Made by a program: the position numbers and the translations under genes. This document shows positions 1 to 8,777 of a DNA stretch of 64,000 nt, one piece after another. Position 1 is the first letter of the stretch, and each line of letters starts with the position of its first letter. The notes below the pieces were generated by a model that was given only the letters and a program-made list of their open reading frames with translations, had not been told where the DNA came from and did no database searches. The stretch is from Streptomyces sp. NBC_01549 (lineage in GTDB: Bacteria; Actinomycetota; Actinomycetes; Streptomycetales; Streptomycetaceae), in the NCBI RefSeq assembly GCF_026339955.1, contig NZ_JAPEPW010000004.1, positions 682,001-746,000 of the forward strand, read 5' to 3'.

Positions 1-430
1 TCGTCTCGTAGTTGTCGCCCTCGGCCGGAGCACCAGGCAGCGCCGGCTGTTCGAGGCGGAGAAACATCTCCAGTGCCTTCGCGCCGTACGGGACGAGTGA
101 CAACTCCAGGGAGCGGTCGCCGTGCGGCAGGGACCGGGGGTGGCGAGGCAGCATCTGCGGCGTGTCCAGGCGAGGCTGCCCGCCGACCGCGTTGAGGAGG
201 TTCGCCGCCAGCGACAGGTGGATCATCTCCTCGACGAAGACGCCGGCTATCACCTGAACGGCATCCGGGTTCCGCGACGGTTCGAGCGAGTAGAGCGCGC
301 AGAGATAGGGCGGCAAAGTGGCGTGTTCCAGTTCGATCGCCCACTGCATATGCTCCCGAAGGCTTTCGAGCGTGGCGATCCGTGCGGTCGAAGGCACCTC
401 GGCGATCTCGAGCTGTTCCGGGTGATTCAT
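1..430 (-). CDS. Ferritin-like domain protein, 3' end outside window
   Basis: The first 143 codons of a minus-strand gene are visible; the reading frame is open to the window edge. It starts at ATG (428-430). Residues 28-50 contain MQWAIELEHATLPPYLCALY, the first helix of the ferritin-like (VioB / iminophenyl-pyruvate dimer synthase-type) family, and EEMIHLSLAANLLNAVGG follows near residue 68. The glutamates and histidine in ELEH and EEMIH are the usual di-iron ligands of this fold. A metal-dependent oxidative role is therefore likely, but the substrate cannot be told. No strong ribosome-binding site was seen upstream of the ATG. Family assignment is by motif recognition. Confidence 0.8.
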   Translation of the reverse strand, partial: MNHPEQLEIAEVPSTARIATLESLREHMQWAIELEHATLPPYLCALYSLEPSRNPDAVQVIAGVFVEEMIHLSLAANLLNAVGGQPRLDTPQMLPRHPRSLPHGDRSLELSLVPYGAKALEMFLRLEQPALPGAPAEGDNYET

Positions 431-913
431 GGATGGTCTCACTTCAGCTGTCGAGGGGGTCGGGCAAGTACGTCGGCGCGCAAGAAGCGTTGCCGCGCGG
501 TGATGACGGCAGGGACACCGTTTTGCTCGCCGCGGCATACGTTGCTGTCAGATCATCAACCAAGACCGCGCAGCCATACGATCTGTGACAACTCCGCGCG
601 CCTGGGGGTCTCCACAGCGATGCTTTGGCGTGACGGCGTGATGGTCACACGGCGGTCAGTGGTGCACGAGCAGCATGAGACCGTGCCCAGGGCCTTCGAT
701 GCGTGCCAGAAGTGGGTGAAAGGACACCACACCCGTTAAAGGAGCTGCTACACAGCCTCTTTCCGGAGGTCGGGTTTTGAAGCACGGTGGCGTACCGCTT
801 GCCGTTCGGACGAGTGTCGATGGACGGGTAGCCGAACGGCAGTGGCGACGCGCCGTCCCTGCCCGTTACGGGCACCGTACGACGGGCAGGTGATTTTGGG
901 GGCGAAGAGTTGC
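431..913. other. Stretch without recognisable gene
   Basis: No frame in these 483 bases looks like a known protein or has steady G/C-ending codons throughout. It separates two leftward genes and should hold the promoter of the ferritin-like gene. I could not identify a convincing -35/-10 pair. Confidence 0.5.
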
Positions 914-1681
914 CTACTTGTCTGTCCCGCAGTCTTTCAGCGGCTCCGGGGCATCCACTGGAGAGTTGCCCGCTCCTGGGGTGCCACTCGCGCCTGAGAC
1001 GTTCATGTTCCCGAATAGCGCTTTGTTGATCGCCATCTGGTACTGGATGGACCCATCCGTGTCTTTGGCTGACGCCTCCTTGATCGGTAGCAGAGGGCCA
1101 GACGCGAGGCGGGTCCACCGCTGACCGTAGACGTCAACGAGGGACACACCAACGATCCTGTAGTTGACTTCCGTTCTGATGCCTACGGCATGCACAACTT
1201 CAGCTGGGATGGTCACTTTGGAGCATGGGGGCAGTTCTCCCAGGTCGAGCGTGAAGTTGTGCGCTCTTTCGTTGACGATACCGATATCGGCTTCCGTGGT
1301 AATGCCGATGATGACCTGAGCGACCGGATCCAATGAGCGGTTCATGACGAAACCAGTGATCTTGCCCGGCTCTCCGCGTGGCGCGTTGGTGCCGTCGATC
1401 TGGGTCCAGGTCGAGACCTGTACAGCCTGCTGACGGAGTTCCCGGTCGGCGTCCTCGCGTGACTGGTCGAGCTGGGCCTGTGCAGTCCGAACGCTGTAGT
1501 AACTGGTCCAGCCGGAGAAGGCCAGACCTACGGAGGCTGCGAGCGCCGCGATCACAGTGCTGATCTGCATCCAGTCGATGCGCCGCGGCTGCTGGGTGGA
1601 GGAGTCGTTGGTTTGAGTCTGATCCGATGTTCCGTCATCCGCTGGTTGCGGTCCTTGCTGAGACTGTTGATCCTGAACCAC
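914..1681 (-). CDS. Hypothetical single-span membrane protein
   Basis: A 255-residue protein that I do not recognise. The first ~35 residues are rich in Q, T, S and D. A single hydrophobic segment, ISTVIAALAASVGLAFSGW, lies at about residues 41-60. A short coiled-coil-like stretch follows (AQLDQSREDADRELRQQ). The remaining ~165 residues look like a soluble beta-rich domain. The start is GTG at 1681, chosen because AGGAGG lies a few bases upstream. An N-terminal cytoplasmic tail with the large domain outside is likely but not certain. It stands alone; the nearest upstream DNA is integrase debris. Function unknown. Confidence 0.7.
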   Translation of the reverse strand: MVQDQQSQQGPQPADDGTSDQTQTNDSSTQQPRRIDWMQISTVIAALAASVGLAFSGWTSYYSVRTAQAQLDQSREDADRELRQQAVQVSTWTQIDGTNAPRGEPGKITGFVMNRSLDPVAQVIIGITTEADIGIVNERAHNFTLDLGELPPCSKVTIPAEVVHAVGIRTEVNYRIVGVSLVDVYGQRWTRLASGPLLPIKEASAKDTDGSIQYQMAINKALFGNMNVSGASGTPGAGNSPVDAPEPLKDCGTDK

Positions 1682-1882
1682 TTAACCTCCTTGGCGATCA
1701 CCCCAGTGTTTTCCCGCCGGGCTCCAGCCACCGGGCCCTCGTGAGGTGACCCCTTCGCCATGGGCATGCGTGATGAGACACAGCTTCTAGGGGCCTGACC
1801 ACCACGGTCGGGGCTCTTACGTTTACCCCTCAACTCCTCAGCGGTTCATCGCAGTACAGCTACGCTTCCGCCACAGATCACG

Positions 1883-2160
1883 TCACGGGGGGAACTTGAT
1901 GTCACCACGCTGCACCCGAGGTTCGTCCTGCCAGTCCGTCGTCATTCGCCTCGTGTGGGGTGTTGGCGTCCCGCGGACAGGCCGGCCCGCGACCGGCCCC
2001 GCGTGCGGCGTGATAGCGGTAGAAGCCCATGACCGCGTGGACCCGGCTGGCCACGGTCGCGTCGGCCGTCCGTAGAGCGCCACGACGTCCTCAGCCACGC
2101 CTCCGCGACGCAACTTGCCTACGAACGTACCGAGTTCAGTGACCCCGATCGCGTCACGGC
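1883..2160 (-). pseudogene. Tyrosine integrase N-terminal fragment, frameshifted
   Basis: Two frames together give an integrase SAM-like DNA-binding segment: TFVGKLRRGGVAEDVVALYG in one, then DATVASRVHAVMGFYRYHAA in another, so a frameshift lies between them. The reading ends at a stop at 1883. No catalytic domain (R...HxxR...Y) is present. This is a remnant of a site-specific recombinase, as used by phages and integrative plasmids. Edges are approximate. Confidence 0.55.
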
Positions 2161-2326
2161 CTCGCCCATGACCCCCCGCTGGGTACTTGCCACCGTGCCC
2201 CCTCTGTCATCACTGTCGGCGACATCTCACCGCATACCGGATATCGCATCGCTCAGGGAGCTGACACGGTGCACATCACTTATGTCACAGACGTGAGCGG
2301 CACCGCGAACAAGGTGCGGATAACAC

Positions 2327-2443
2327 ATGGTCCCGCTCGCGGAAGCCTGGCGCTCCGGCGCCGACACCTGGACCGCGGACCAGCGCCGCGACTTCGGCAG
2401 CGACCTGAAGGACCCGCAGTTGCTGATTGCGTCGGAGTCGTCC
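2327..2443 (+). pseudogene. HNH endonuclease (DUF1524-type) fragment
   Basis: The translated piece VPLAEAWRSGADTWTADQRR followed by DFGSDLKDPQLLIA matches the conserved block just after the DH of GmrSD-type HNH nucleases (usual form VDHVVPLAEAWRSGA...). The upstream catalytic histidine part and the downstream NxxK part are missing. It is a relic only. Confidence 0.6.
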
Positions 2444-2553
2444 GGACGACGCCGACTGGTGGCGTGTTGGCCTCGGCTGAGGATCCTGCTGTGCGCCGAG
2501 GGCGCCCTGACGGTGACTGTGCTGACGCCGACCGGGCTTGCCTGCGTGCAGGG

Positions 2554-2582
2554 GTGGGCTCCTCCTGGTAGGAGGAGCCCAC
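2554..2582 (-). terminator. Hairpin terminator of ABC operon
   Basis: A perfect 12-bp inverted repeat, GTGGGCTCCTCC and its complement, with a 5-base loop (TGGTA), lies 21 bases beyond the stop of the leftward FtsX-type gene. No long T-run follows, as is common in high-GC actinobacteria. Confidence 0.75.
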
Positions 2583-2602
2583 TTCATGGGATGTGTGAGG
2601 GG

Positions 2603-4948
2603 TTATTCCGTGCGCAGGCCCGCTGGGCGCATCATGCGCAGTAGCGGCGGCAGGCTGAGCAGCGTGACCATGCCGACCACGGCCGCGCCCACGCCGGTCA
2701 TGGTGAGCACGCTCGCCCAGTCCATGGTCACCGGTGTACGGGTCATCTTCAGCAGTACTGCGCCGAGGGTGACGCCCACCGTCGTGGCCAGTACGAGACC
2801 GAGTCCGACCGGGAGGGCTGTCTGCCACAGCACCGACAGGCTCAGCGTGCGGCGCCGGGTGCCGAAGGCGACCAGCGCGGAGAGCAGCTTCCTGCGCTCG
2901 CGCAGCTGTTCCAGCTGGGAGACCAGCAGGCTCGCTCCGATCAGTGCCAGCACGAAGGCGGAGCCGACGAACAGGCCGGTGCGGATGGAGGTGTACTTGA
3001 CGTCCTCCTGGGTCGCCGACCAGCCGTAGGTTTGTGCCAGGGGGTCGATGCGGGCGGCGACGTTGCGTATGTACTCCCGTGAGTCCGGCACCGAGGGGTC
3101 CAGACGCAGGTAGACACCGTCCGAGAACACCGCGGGCGCGGCCTTGTGGGGCAGGACGGCGGGGGTGACCAGCAGACTGGTGTAGTCCTGCAGTGAGTCC
3201 TTGCGCGCGTTCACCTCACGAACGTTCGCCGGAACGGTCCAGGGCACCTCGAGCCCGCGTTCGGCGCCGTCGTACGACGGGTCGATGTAGAGCTGCCGAC
3301 CGGGCTTCACCAGGGCGATTTCGGATGCGTTGCTGGGGGCCGAGTAGCCGCTCCGCGTTCGCGTGATGAACACGTCACCGTCCTTGCAGGAGGGCAATGT
3401 GGCGAGTTCGCGCAGGGCGGCGCAGTCACCCACGGTCAGGCCGTTGCTGTTCTTCGGGTTGCGACGTGAGTCCCCGTACTGGGAGCGGGCCAGGGCCACC
3501 GCGGCCCGGACACCCTTGGTGCCGGTGAATTCGCGCTCGATTCCGGACAGCGGCTTGGGGCCGCTGAAGTCGACCTGCATCTGGACCCGGCTGGGGTCCT
3601 TGCCGGTGTTCTCGGTGTACTGGCTCTGCGTTCCCGTGAAGAGCATCTGCAGCGCGATGGCCCCGGCCACCGCCACGGCGATGCCGTTGACCATGCGGGC
3701 GGCAGTGCCGCTACTCAGCTGCAACCGTCGCACGGCCAGCTGCCAGGACAGGGGGCCCTTGCCGAGCCGGACGACGACCGCCTCCACGACCCAGGGCAGC
3801 AGGGCGGTGATGCCGATCAGCAACATCAGGACGCCGCCGATGACGAGGTACTGGTTGAAGTTTCCGTTCTTGTGGCCTTGGCCGATCATCGGGTAGAGCA
3901 TCCCGAGGCCGGCCAGAGTCGGCAGCAGCCGCCACCACAGCCGGCGGCGGCTCTGCTTGGCCGCGCGCACGACACCGAGGGGTTCGACGACCACGCCGCG
4001 CATCGCGAGCAGCGTGACCAGCACCGCGGAGACCGGCACCGCCACCGCGACCAGCGCGGCAAGCGCGGGAGTGGGGTCGAGGTAGCTGGGCCAGACGCTC
4101 ACGCCCAGCAACTCGCCGGTGCCCAGCTTCTGGCGGCCGAGCAAGAAGAAGCCGGTGCCCACGGCCAGGCCGAGCAGGGCTCCGGCCAGCGCCTCGCCCG
4201 CCGCGATCCGCCGGGTCATCCCCCGGTCGGAGCCGACCAGGCGCAGCGCGGCGAGGCGGCGGTCGCGGCGTTCGCCGCCGAAGCGGACGGCGGCGGCGAT
4301 GAACACGGCGACCGGCGTCAGCAGCACCACGAACACGACCAAGACCATGAGCAGCAGCACCGGGTCGGTCTTCTCGGGCGTCGCGTCCGGTTTGCCGAAC
4401 TTGGTCAGCCGTGCCACCAGGGAGGAGTCCGTGAGCTTCAACCCCGAGGCGCCCGCGTAGTAAGCCAGTTCGTGCGAGCCGATCAGTCCGCTCTCGCCGA
4501 TCGTGCCGGTGATCTTGTACGGCAGGCGCTCCCGCAGCAGTTTCGCGTCGTCCGAGTCCAGCAGGTCCTTGAGTGCGGGGGAGACCACCATCTCGCCCTT
4601 GCCCGGGAAGCGGTCGACCCCCGGGGGCAGCGGCGCCCGCCTGCCCTCGGGTTGGACGAACCGGCCCTGGATGTCGTCGTCGTGCCAGGTGGTGTCGGCG
4701 TCGGCGATCAGGAGAGTGTTGTCGGCCTTGGGCGGGACCGTCCGGGAGTACACGTTGGCATAGCGGGCGTCTTCCACCTTGCTGCGGGCGGCGAACACGT
4801 TGGGCATCGCGGTGCACAGCAGGAGCAGCGCCACGCCGAGGCCGACGCCGACCGCTGTCAGCGTCATTCGGACCCAGCCCTCGCGGCCGCCGGTGACGGC
4901 GAACCGGGCTCCCATGGCGAGGTCTCTGGACCACCGGCGCGGACTCAT
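2603..4948 (-). CDS. FtsX-like ABC transporter permease
   Basis: A 781-residue permease with an FtsX/MacB layout. There is an N-terminal membrane span (GVGLGVALLLLCTAMPNVFA), an extracytoplasmic stretch, a first FtsX core at about residues 195-330 (VLLLMVLVVFVVLLTPVAVF), further spans to about residue 440, a large extracytoplasmic domain at about 440-650, and a second FtsX core at the C-terminus. This duplicated arrangement is usual for actinobacterial FtsX-family permeases of this size. The start overlaps the ATPase stop by 4 bases, so the pair is translationally coupled. Such complexes usually act in export or mechanotransmission (lipids, peptides, antibiotics). The substrate cannot be read from the sequence. 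Confidence 0.88.
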   Translation of the reverse strand: MSPRRWSRDLAMGARFAVTGGREGWVRMTLTAVGVGLGVALLLLCTAMPNVFAARSKVEDARYANVYSRTVPPKADNTLLIADADTTWHDDDIQGRFVQPEGRRAPLPPGVDRFPGKGEMVVSPALKDLLDSDDAKLLRERLPYKITGTIGESGLIGSHELAYYAGASGLKLTDSSLVARLTKFGKPDATPEKTDPVLLLMVLVVFVVLLTPVAVFIAAAVRFGGERRDRRLAALRLVGSDRGMTRRIAAGEALAGALLGLAVGTGFFLLGRQKLGTGELLGVSVWPSYLDPTPALAALVAVAVPVSAVLVTLLAMRGVVVEPLGVVRAAKQSRRRLWWRLLPTLAGLGMLYPMIGQGHKNGNFNQYLVIGGVLMLLIGITALLPWVVEAVVVRLGKGPLSWQLAVRRLQLSSGTAARMVNGIAVAVAGAIALQMLFTGTQSQYTENTGKDPSRVQMQVDFSGPKPLSGIEREFTGTKGVRAAVALARSQYGDSRRNPKNSNGLTVGDCAALRELATLPSCKDGDVFITRTRSGYSAPSNASEIALVKPGRQLYIDPSYDGAERGLEVPWTVPANVREVNARKDSLQDYTSLLVTPAVLPHKAAPAVFSDGVYLRLDPSVPDSREYIRNVAARIDPLAQTYGWSATQEDVKYTSIRTGLFVGSAFVLALIGASLLVSQLEQLRERRKLLSALVAFGTRRRTLSLSVLWQTALPVGLGLVLATTVGVTLGAVLLKMTRTPVTMDWASVLTMTGVGAAVVGMVTLLSLPPLLRMMRPAGLRTE

Positions 4949-5637
4949 ATGGCGTGCTCCATGTCCCGGGACTTGCCGTCGCGTACGACGATCTCGCGGT
5001 CGGAGTAGGCGGCCACCCGTGTCTCGTGGGTGACGAGGACGATGGCGGCGTTGGTGGAGCGGGCCGCGTCGGTGAGCAGTTCCATCACGCGCTCGCCGTT
5101 GTTGGAGTCGAGCGCGCCGGTCGGTTCGTCGGCGAACAGCACCCGGGGGCCGGTGACCAGCGCGCGTGCCACGGCGACGCGCTGGCCCTGGCCGCCGGAG
5201 ACCTCGCCGGGCCGCTTGCCCTTCAGGTCGTCGACCTCCAGGCGTTCCATCCAGCCGAGCGCCGCCCGCTCGGCTTCCTTGCGGGAGGTGCCGTTCAGCC
5301 TGAGTGGCAGGGCGACGTTCTCCACGCAGGTCAGTTCCGGCACGAGCTGCCCGAACTGGAACACGAAGCCGAACTGGGAGCGGCGTAACGCGCTGCGCTG
5401 GGCGTCGCTCATCGTCGTCACCTCGCGCCCGTTGTAGGTGATCGACCCGGAGTCGGGCGGCAGGATGCCCGCGAGGCAGTGCAGCAGCGTCGACTTGCCG
5501 GAGCCGGAGGGGCCCATGACGGCGACGACCTCGCCGGGTTGGATGGAGAACTCGGCGCCGTCGAGGGCGTGGGTGTGCCCGTAGGTCTTGCGCAGGTCCC
5601 GCGCGGTGAGCAGGGAACCAGGGGGAGAAGTCGTCAT
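4945..5637 (-). CDS. ABC transporter ATP-binding protein (LolD/MacB type)
   Basis: A 230-residue ATPase with all key motifs: Walker A GPSGSGKST, Q-loop FQFGQL, signature SGGQGQR, Walker B VLFADEPTG, and switch histidine VTHE. It is the nucleotide-binding partner of the FtsX-type permease that follows. It overlaps that gene and the PadR gene by 4 bases on either side (ATGA overlaps), forming a tight three-gene operon. The order, regulator first, suggests that the transporter is induced when the PadR repressor releases its operator. Confidence 0.92.
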   Translation of the reverse strand: MTTSPPGSLLTARDLRKTYGHTHALDGAEFSIQPGEVVAVMGPSGSGKSTLLHCLAGILPPDSGSITYNGREVTTMSDAQRSALRRSQFGFVFQFGQLVPELTCVENVALPLRLNGTSRKEAERAALGWMERLEVDDLKGKRPGEVSGGQGQRVAVARALVTGPRVLFADEPTGALDSNNGERVMELLTDAARSTNAAIVLVTHETRVAAYSDREIVVRDGKSRDMEHAI

Positions 5638-6158
5638 GGGGTTACAGCCTCACGGAGTTTGTCGAGTCGGGCGGCGGTCAGTTCCAGCCAGCGCAGGTCG
5701 GCCTCGAGGTGGAAGAGGGCGTGGTCGCAGATCAGCTGGTCCGCCAGATCGCCCTTGCGCTTGCGGTCGGTCAGGATGCGCATGCTGCGCAGGTGCTCGG
5801 AGCGTTGGGTGTCCAGGATGTCGGCGGCGTTCCGGTGGGTGAGCAGCGCGAGGACGACTTTGGTGTAGAGGGCCGACTGGAGGTACTCCTCCGGCTTCTG
5901 CGGTGTCGCGAGCCACTGCTCTACGTCGGTGATGCCGGCGTCGGTGATCGCGTAGCGCTTGCGCTCCGGGCCGCCGCCGGCCTCGATCCCGTCGACCTCG
6001 ACGAGGCCGTTCTTCAGCAGCCGGGACATCGTCGAGTAGACCTGGCCGTAGTGCAGCGGCCGGTCGTGACCGAACGTCTCGTCGAAGGCCCGCTTCAGGT
6101 CGTAACCGTGTCGCGGGCCGGACTCCAGGAGCCCCAAAAGGGTGTGACCGATGGACAT
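5634..6158 (-). CDS. PadR-family transcriptional regulator
   Basis: A 174-residue protein starting MSIGHTLLGLLESGPRHGYD, the signature opening of PadR winged-helix regulators (helix 1 and the RHGYDL turn). The wing and recognition helix follow (YSTMSRLLKNGLVEV...GGGPERKRYAIT). The C-terminal ~90 residues are the helical dimerisation part. The in-frame region upstream of this ATG (to 6299) overlaps a promoter/operator-like segment, so the start at 6158 is preferred. PadR proteins usually repress a neighbouring transporter in response to a small molecule. Here the regulator is the first gene of the ABC operon and probably represses itself and the transporter. Confidence 0.88.
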   Translation of the reverse strand: MSIGHTLLGLLESGPRHGYDLKRAFDETFGHDRPLHYGQVYSTMSRLLKNGLVEVDGIEAGGGPERKRYAITDAGITDVEQWLATPQKPEEYLQSALYTKVVLALLTHRNAADILDTQRSEHLRSMRILTDRKRKGDLADQLICDHALFHLEADLRWLELTAARLDKLREAVTP

Positions 6159-6164
6159 GAGCAC

Positions 6165-6203
6165 ACTATACACACCATGTATACGCTGCATGTATACGTC
6201 GAG
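6165..6203 (-). promoter_or_regulatory. Probable PadR operator and promoter
   Basis: On the minus strand two direct copies of GTATACATG lie 13 bases apart centre to centre (6171-6200 region), followed by TATAGT (6165-6170), which fits a -10 box. The ATG at 6158 is only about 7 bases downstream of TATAGT, so the mRNA may be leaderless. GTATAC-type AT-rich sites are typical PadR targets and stand out in this GC-rich DNA. Binding is inferred. Confidence 0.5.
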
Positions 6204-6374
6204 TGTGTAGCTCATGGCGGGGCGTACGGTCGTGCAGGTGAGGGAGGGGAAGCCGCCACTTGTCACGATTCCGAAACGGGTCGAGCCCGAACTGACCACC
6301 CCGATAGAAGTTCACCGGGGATCTCCACGTATCTACGCGGGACCCTCACTCGGCAGCGGCCGTATTTCAGCAGG

Positions 6375-6640
6375 TCAGCGCATTCCGTCGGTTGGCCGCG
6401 GGTCGGAGGGATCCGGCACTGCGTCGTCCGTGTGGCCGGCGCCGAGGGATCGTCGCGGGCTGGGCAGCTCTGTGGGGTGGGTTCCGAGGACTTGGCGGGC
6501 TCGCAACTCGCCGAGGTCTGGCAGATGGACGCCGGGCAGTGCGTCGAGAAGGTCGGTCTGGGCGGCGCGGATGTTCTGCAGGGAGCCTCGGGGCCGGTGC
6601 CAAGAGTGCGGCGGGTGGTCAGGGTGATCATCGTAAGGGC
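6375..6640 (-). pseudogene. Unrecognised C-terminal gene fragment
   Basis: A minus-strand frame ending at 6375 shows consistent G/C-ending codons and reads LQNIRAAQTDLLDALPGVHL and further to TDGMR-stop, without a plausible start. I do not recognise the family. It may be the 3' end of a lost gene between the PadR operon and the IS5 remnant. The DNA from 6204 to 6374 shows nothing else. Confidence 0.3.
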
Positions 6641-6789
6641 GGCGCTTGGCCGGAGGGTAGTGGGAAGCCCGGCGCCGTACGGTGGGCACGTCGCCAGGCT
6701 CACTTGAGCAACGCGCCGTCCGGCGGGTGGTTACGGCCCCTTCCGCCCGGCCGGGGATCGGCAAGGCCGAGGCCGGCTGAACTGCGTGC

Positions 6790-7257
6790 GCCGGCCGGGA
6801 TGCGGCGAAACGGGTGCCGGGCCGCGAGCGGGGACTGGCCGTGGACGTGCTGGGCCTGGTCATCGCCGTTACTGTCCTCGCCGCGAGCACGCACGCCAAC
6901 GCCGCGGGTATCGCCCCACTCGACCAGGTCGCCGGGAACGCCGGAGGCACCGTCGAGAAAGCCCTGGTCGACCAGGGCTTCAAGAACCAGGTTGCCGCCC
7001 ACGGCACCCTCCTGGGTATCGACGTCAAAACCGTCGCACGCAACCCGCAGGACAAGGGGTTCGTCCCGCAGCCGAAGCGATGGAGGGTCGAGCAGACCTA
7101 CGGGATCCTATGCACCGGCGCCTGGTCCGCGACTACGAACACCGCCCCGCCTCCTCCGCCTCCCGCGTCTACTGGGCGATGGACCCAGGTCATGGCCCGC
7201 CAACTCACCGGCGCGAACACTCCCACCTGGCGCGACCCTCAGATGGTGACCGCGTGA
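6790..7257 (+). mobile_element. IS5-family transposase C-terminal remnant
   Basis: The frame reads KRVPGRERGLAVDVLGLVIA, then TVEKALVDQGFKNQV and NPQDKGFVPQPKRWRVEQT, the C-terminal DDE region of IS5-family transposases. After the WRVEQT block (the E of the catalytic triad region) the natural continuation LHRRLVRDYEHRP lies in another frame, so at least one frameshift has occurred. The N-terminal half is missing. Non-functional. Confidence 0.75.
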
Positions 7258-7680
7258 ACATCCAGCCCCTGCTCGACACGTTCGGCATCCAGGAGGACGC
7301 CGCCCGGGCCCGGGCCGACGACCTCCGCACACAGATCACCGAACTGTAGGAACGGCTGCGGGGAACCGAGCCCCACCTCGAGCGCCTGGCCATCACCCGG
7401 AAGACCGTCACCACCCTCAGCGAACGGCTCCCCGCCCACCCAGTCTCGCCCAGCCTGCTCGATCACCCGGACCACCCCCGTAGTCCTGGCCGTCTTCAAT
7501 GAGGCCACAGGCGCCCGCTGCGGGCCCGTGATGTCTGCGAAGCCCTCGACCACGAACCGCTGCCGAATCGCCTCCGCGCCGGCCACGGCTGCCGACGCGG
7601 GCCTGAAGATCCCCGTGCGCACTACGCCCCCCCGGACCTCGGCGCGCTCACCAAGCAGGGAAGAGGAAACGCCGGCAGTG
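7254..7680 (+). pseudogene. Decayed IS5-associated small gene
   Basis: A GTG at 7254 overlaps the transposase stop (GTGA). The frame opens MNIQPLLDTFGIQEDAARAR and DDLRTQITEL, then hits TAG at about 7348 where related genes have Gln (CAG), continuing ERLRGTEPHLERLAITRKTV in the same frame. The downstream part (AVFNEATG..., RARDVCEALDHE) is spread over other frames. From memory, genes of this type recur next to IS5-like transposases in streptomycetes, encode a coiled coil plus a winged-helix-like tail, and have no known function. This copy is dead. Confidence 0.5.
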
Positions 7681-7753
7681 GTACCACCCCGCCGGATCCG
7701 ACGCCTTCGGAGTGACCCGGTGGCACAGCCCGGGCGGGGCGTCGGCAGGTGCC

Positions 7754-8380
7754 TCATGATGTGGGCGGGTCCAGCTGCGGCTCCAGCCGTACCTCGGTCA
7801 CGCTCACGCCCTCCGGAGCGCCGAACGCCTCAACCATCACGCCGTTGCTGATGGCGGTGACCTCCAGAGCCAAGTGCTCGGCCCCCACACGCACGTCGAG
7901 CCTTGCCACGGGCTCACCCGAGAAGTCCGGCATGCGGTGGATCCGCGCCGCCGGGTAGTTCAGGCTCGTCAGCGTGTCCCGCATCTCCCCGTACGTGGCC
8001 GTGTCCTTCCCCGAGAACGCCCTGCTGATGCGCAGTTGATGCCTCTGGGCGGCGCACTCCTCTGTCACAGTCAGCGGCACCGGGTCGACCAGGACGGGCA
8101 GGGTGGAGTCGGGGGTCGGCTCCGCTGCCGTGGTGTCGGCCGAGGCCGATGCCACGGCAGCAACGCCGCTGGAGGCGTCCGGGGCACAACTCTGCGAGAT
8201 GAGGTCCGCCATCTCGAGGAACCGCGCCTCCGCGCCGTCGTCGCTTGTCGCCGCGACGGTGCTGACCACGGAGGTCTGATCGGCGGTGGCATTCTGCGCG
8301 CCGAAGCCGACCAGGACGACGACGCCGCCAAGAGCGGTTGCCAGCAAGGACTTCGGGAGGAATATCGATCGCATGTCCAT
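7754..8380 (-). CDS. Secreted hypothetical protein
   Basis: About 208 residues from ATG 8380 (MDMRSIFLPKSLLATALGGV). The start gives a short basic N-terminus and a hydrophobic core LLATALGGVVVLVGFGAQNA ending at ATA, a good Sec signal peptide. The mature part has an A/S/T-rich stretch near residues 60-95 and a C-terminal region (residues ~100-208) of mixed alpha/beta character (VTEECAAQRHQLRISRAFSG, TLTSLNYPAARIHRMPDF). Two cysteines (SQSCAP and EECAAQ) could form a disulfide outside the cell. No family recognised. It is isolated between decayed transposases. Confidence 0.65.
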   Translation of the reverse strand: MDMRSIFLPKSLLATALGGVVVLVGFGAQNATADQTSVVSTVAATSDDGAEARFLEMADLISQSCAPDASSGVAAVASASADTTAAEPTPDSTLPVLVDPVPLTVTEECAAQRHQLRISRAFSGKDTATYGEMRDTLTSLNYPAARIHRMPDFSGEPVARLDVRVGAEHLALEVTAISNGVMVEAFGAPEGVSVTEVRLEPQLDPPTS

Positions 8381-8589
8381 ACCATGCAGGCTGCCGACCA
8401 CCGCCCACATGAGTACCCGTACTCAATCCACCAGCACATCAGCTCACCAGCGACCGCCAGTCCACCAAATCCGCCGCCGTCAGCAGCCGCGTCGGATCCG
8501 TCCGTGAACGTACGTGCAACTTCAGGTAGACGTACGTCAGATGGACTTCCTCCGTCTTCCGGGACGCGAACAGCGTGGCCGCACGGAGA

Positions 8590-8766
8590 TCGACACCGGC
8601 AGCTTCGCCAGGAAGCAGTAGCGCAGTGGCGGGAGATGCCGCAGGAGTTCGGCGCCTGGTCGACCGTGCACAACCGCTTTCGGCAGTGGCGTGATGCAGG
8701 CGTGAGCCTTGGTCGGTCTCGGCGATGGGCAGGTACGGCCCGATGAACTCCCACTCAGGATCCGTC
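8590..8766. mobile_element. Scrambled IS5-family transposase N-terminal pieces
   Basis: Two neighbouring pieces of one IS5-type N-terminus lie in opposite orientation. On the minus strand at 8706-8765 is LTDPEWEFIGPYLPIAETDQ. On the plus strand at about 8605-8700 is QWREMPQEFGAWSTVHNRFR, which normally follows it by ~25 residues on the same strand. An internal inversion or two-step rearrangement is needed to explain this. Confidence 0.65.
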
Positions 8767-8777
8767 AGTCAGAAGAT

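Noticed and set aside
6814..7257. IS5 frame as an intact small gene
   Set aside because: It lacks the N-terminal DDE part and its last third is out of frame relative to intact transposases.
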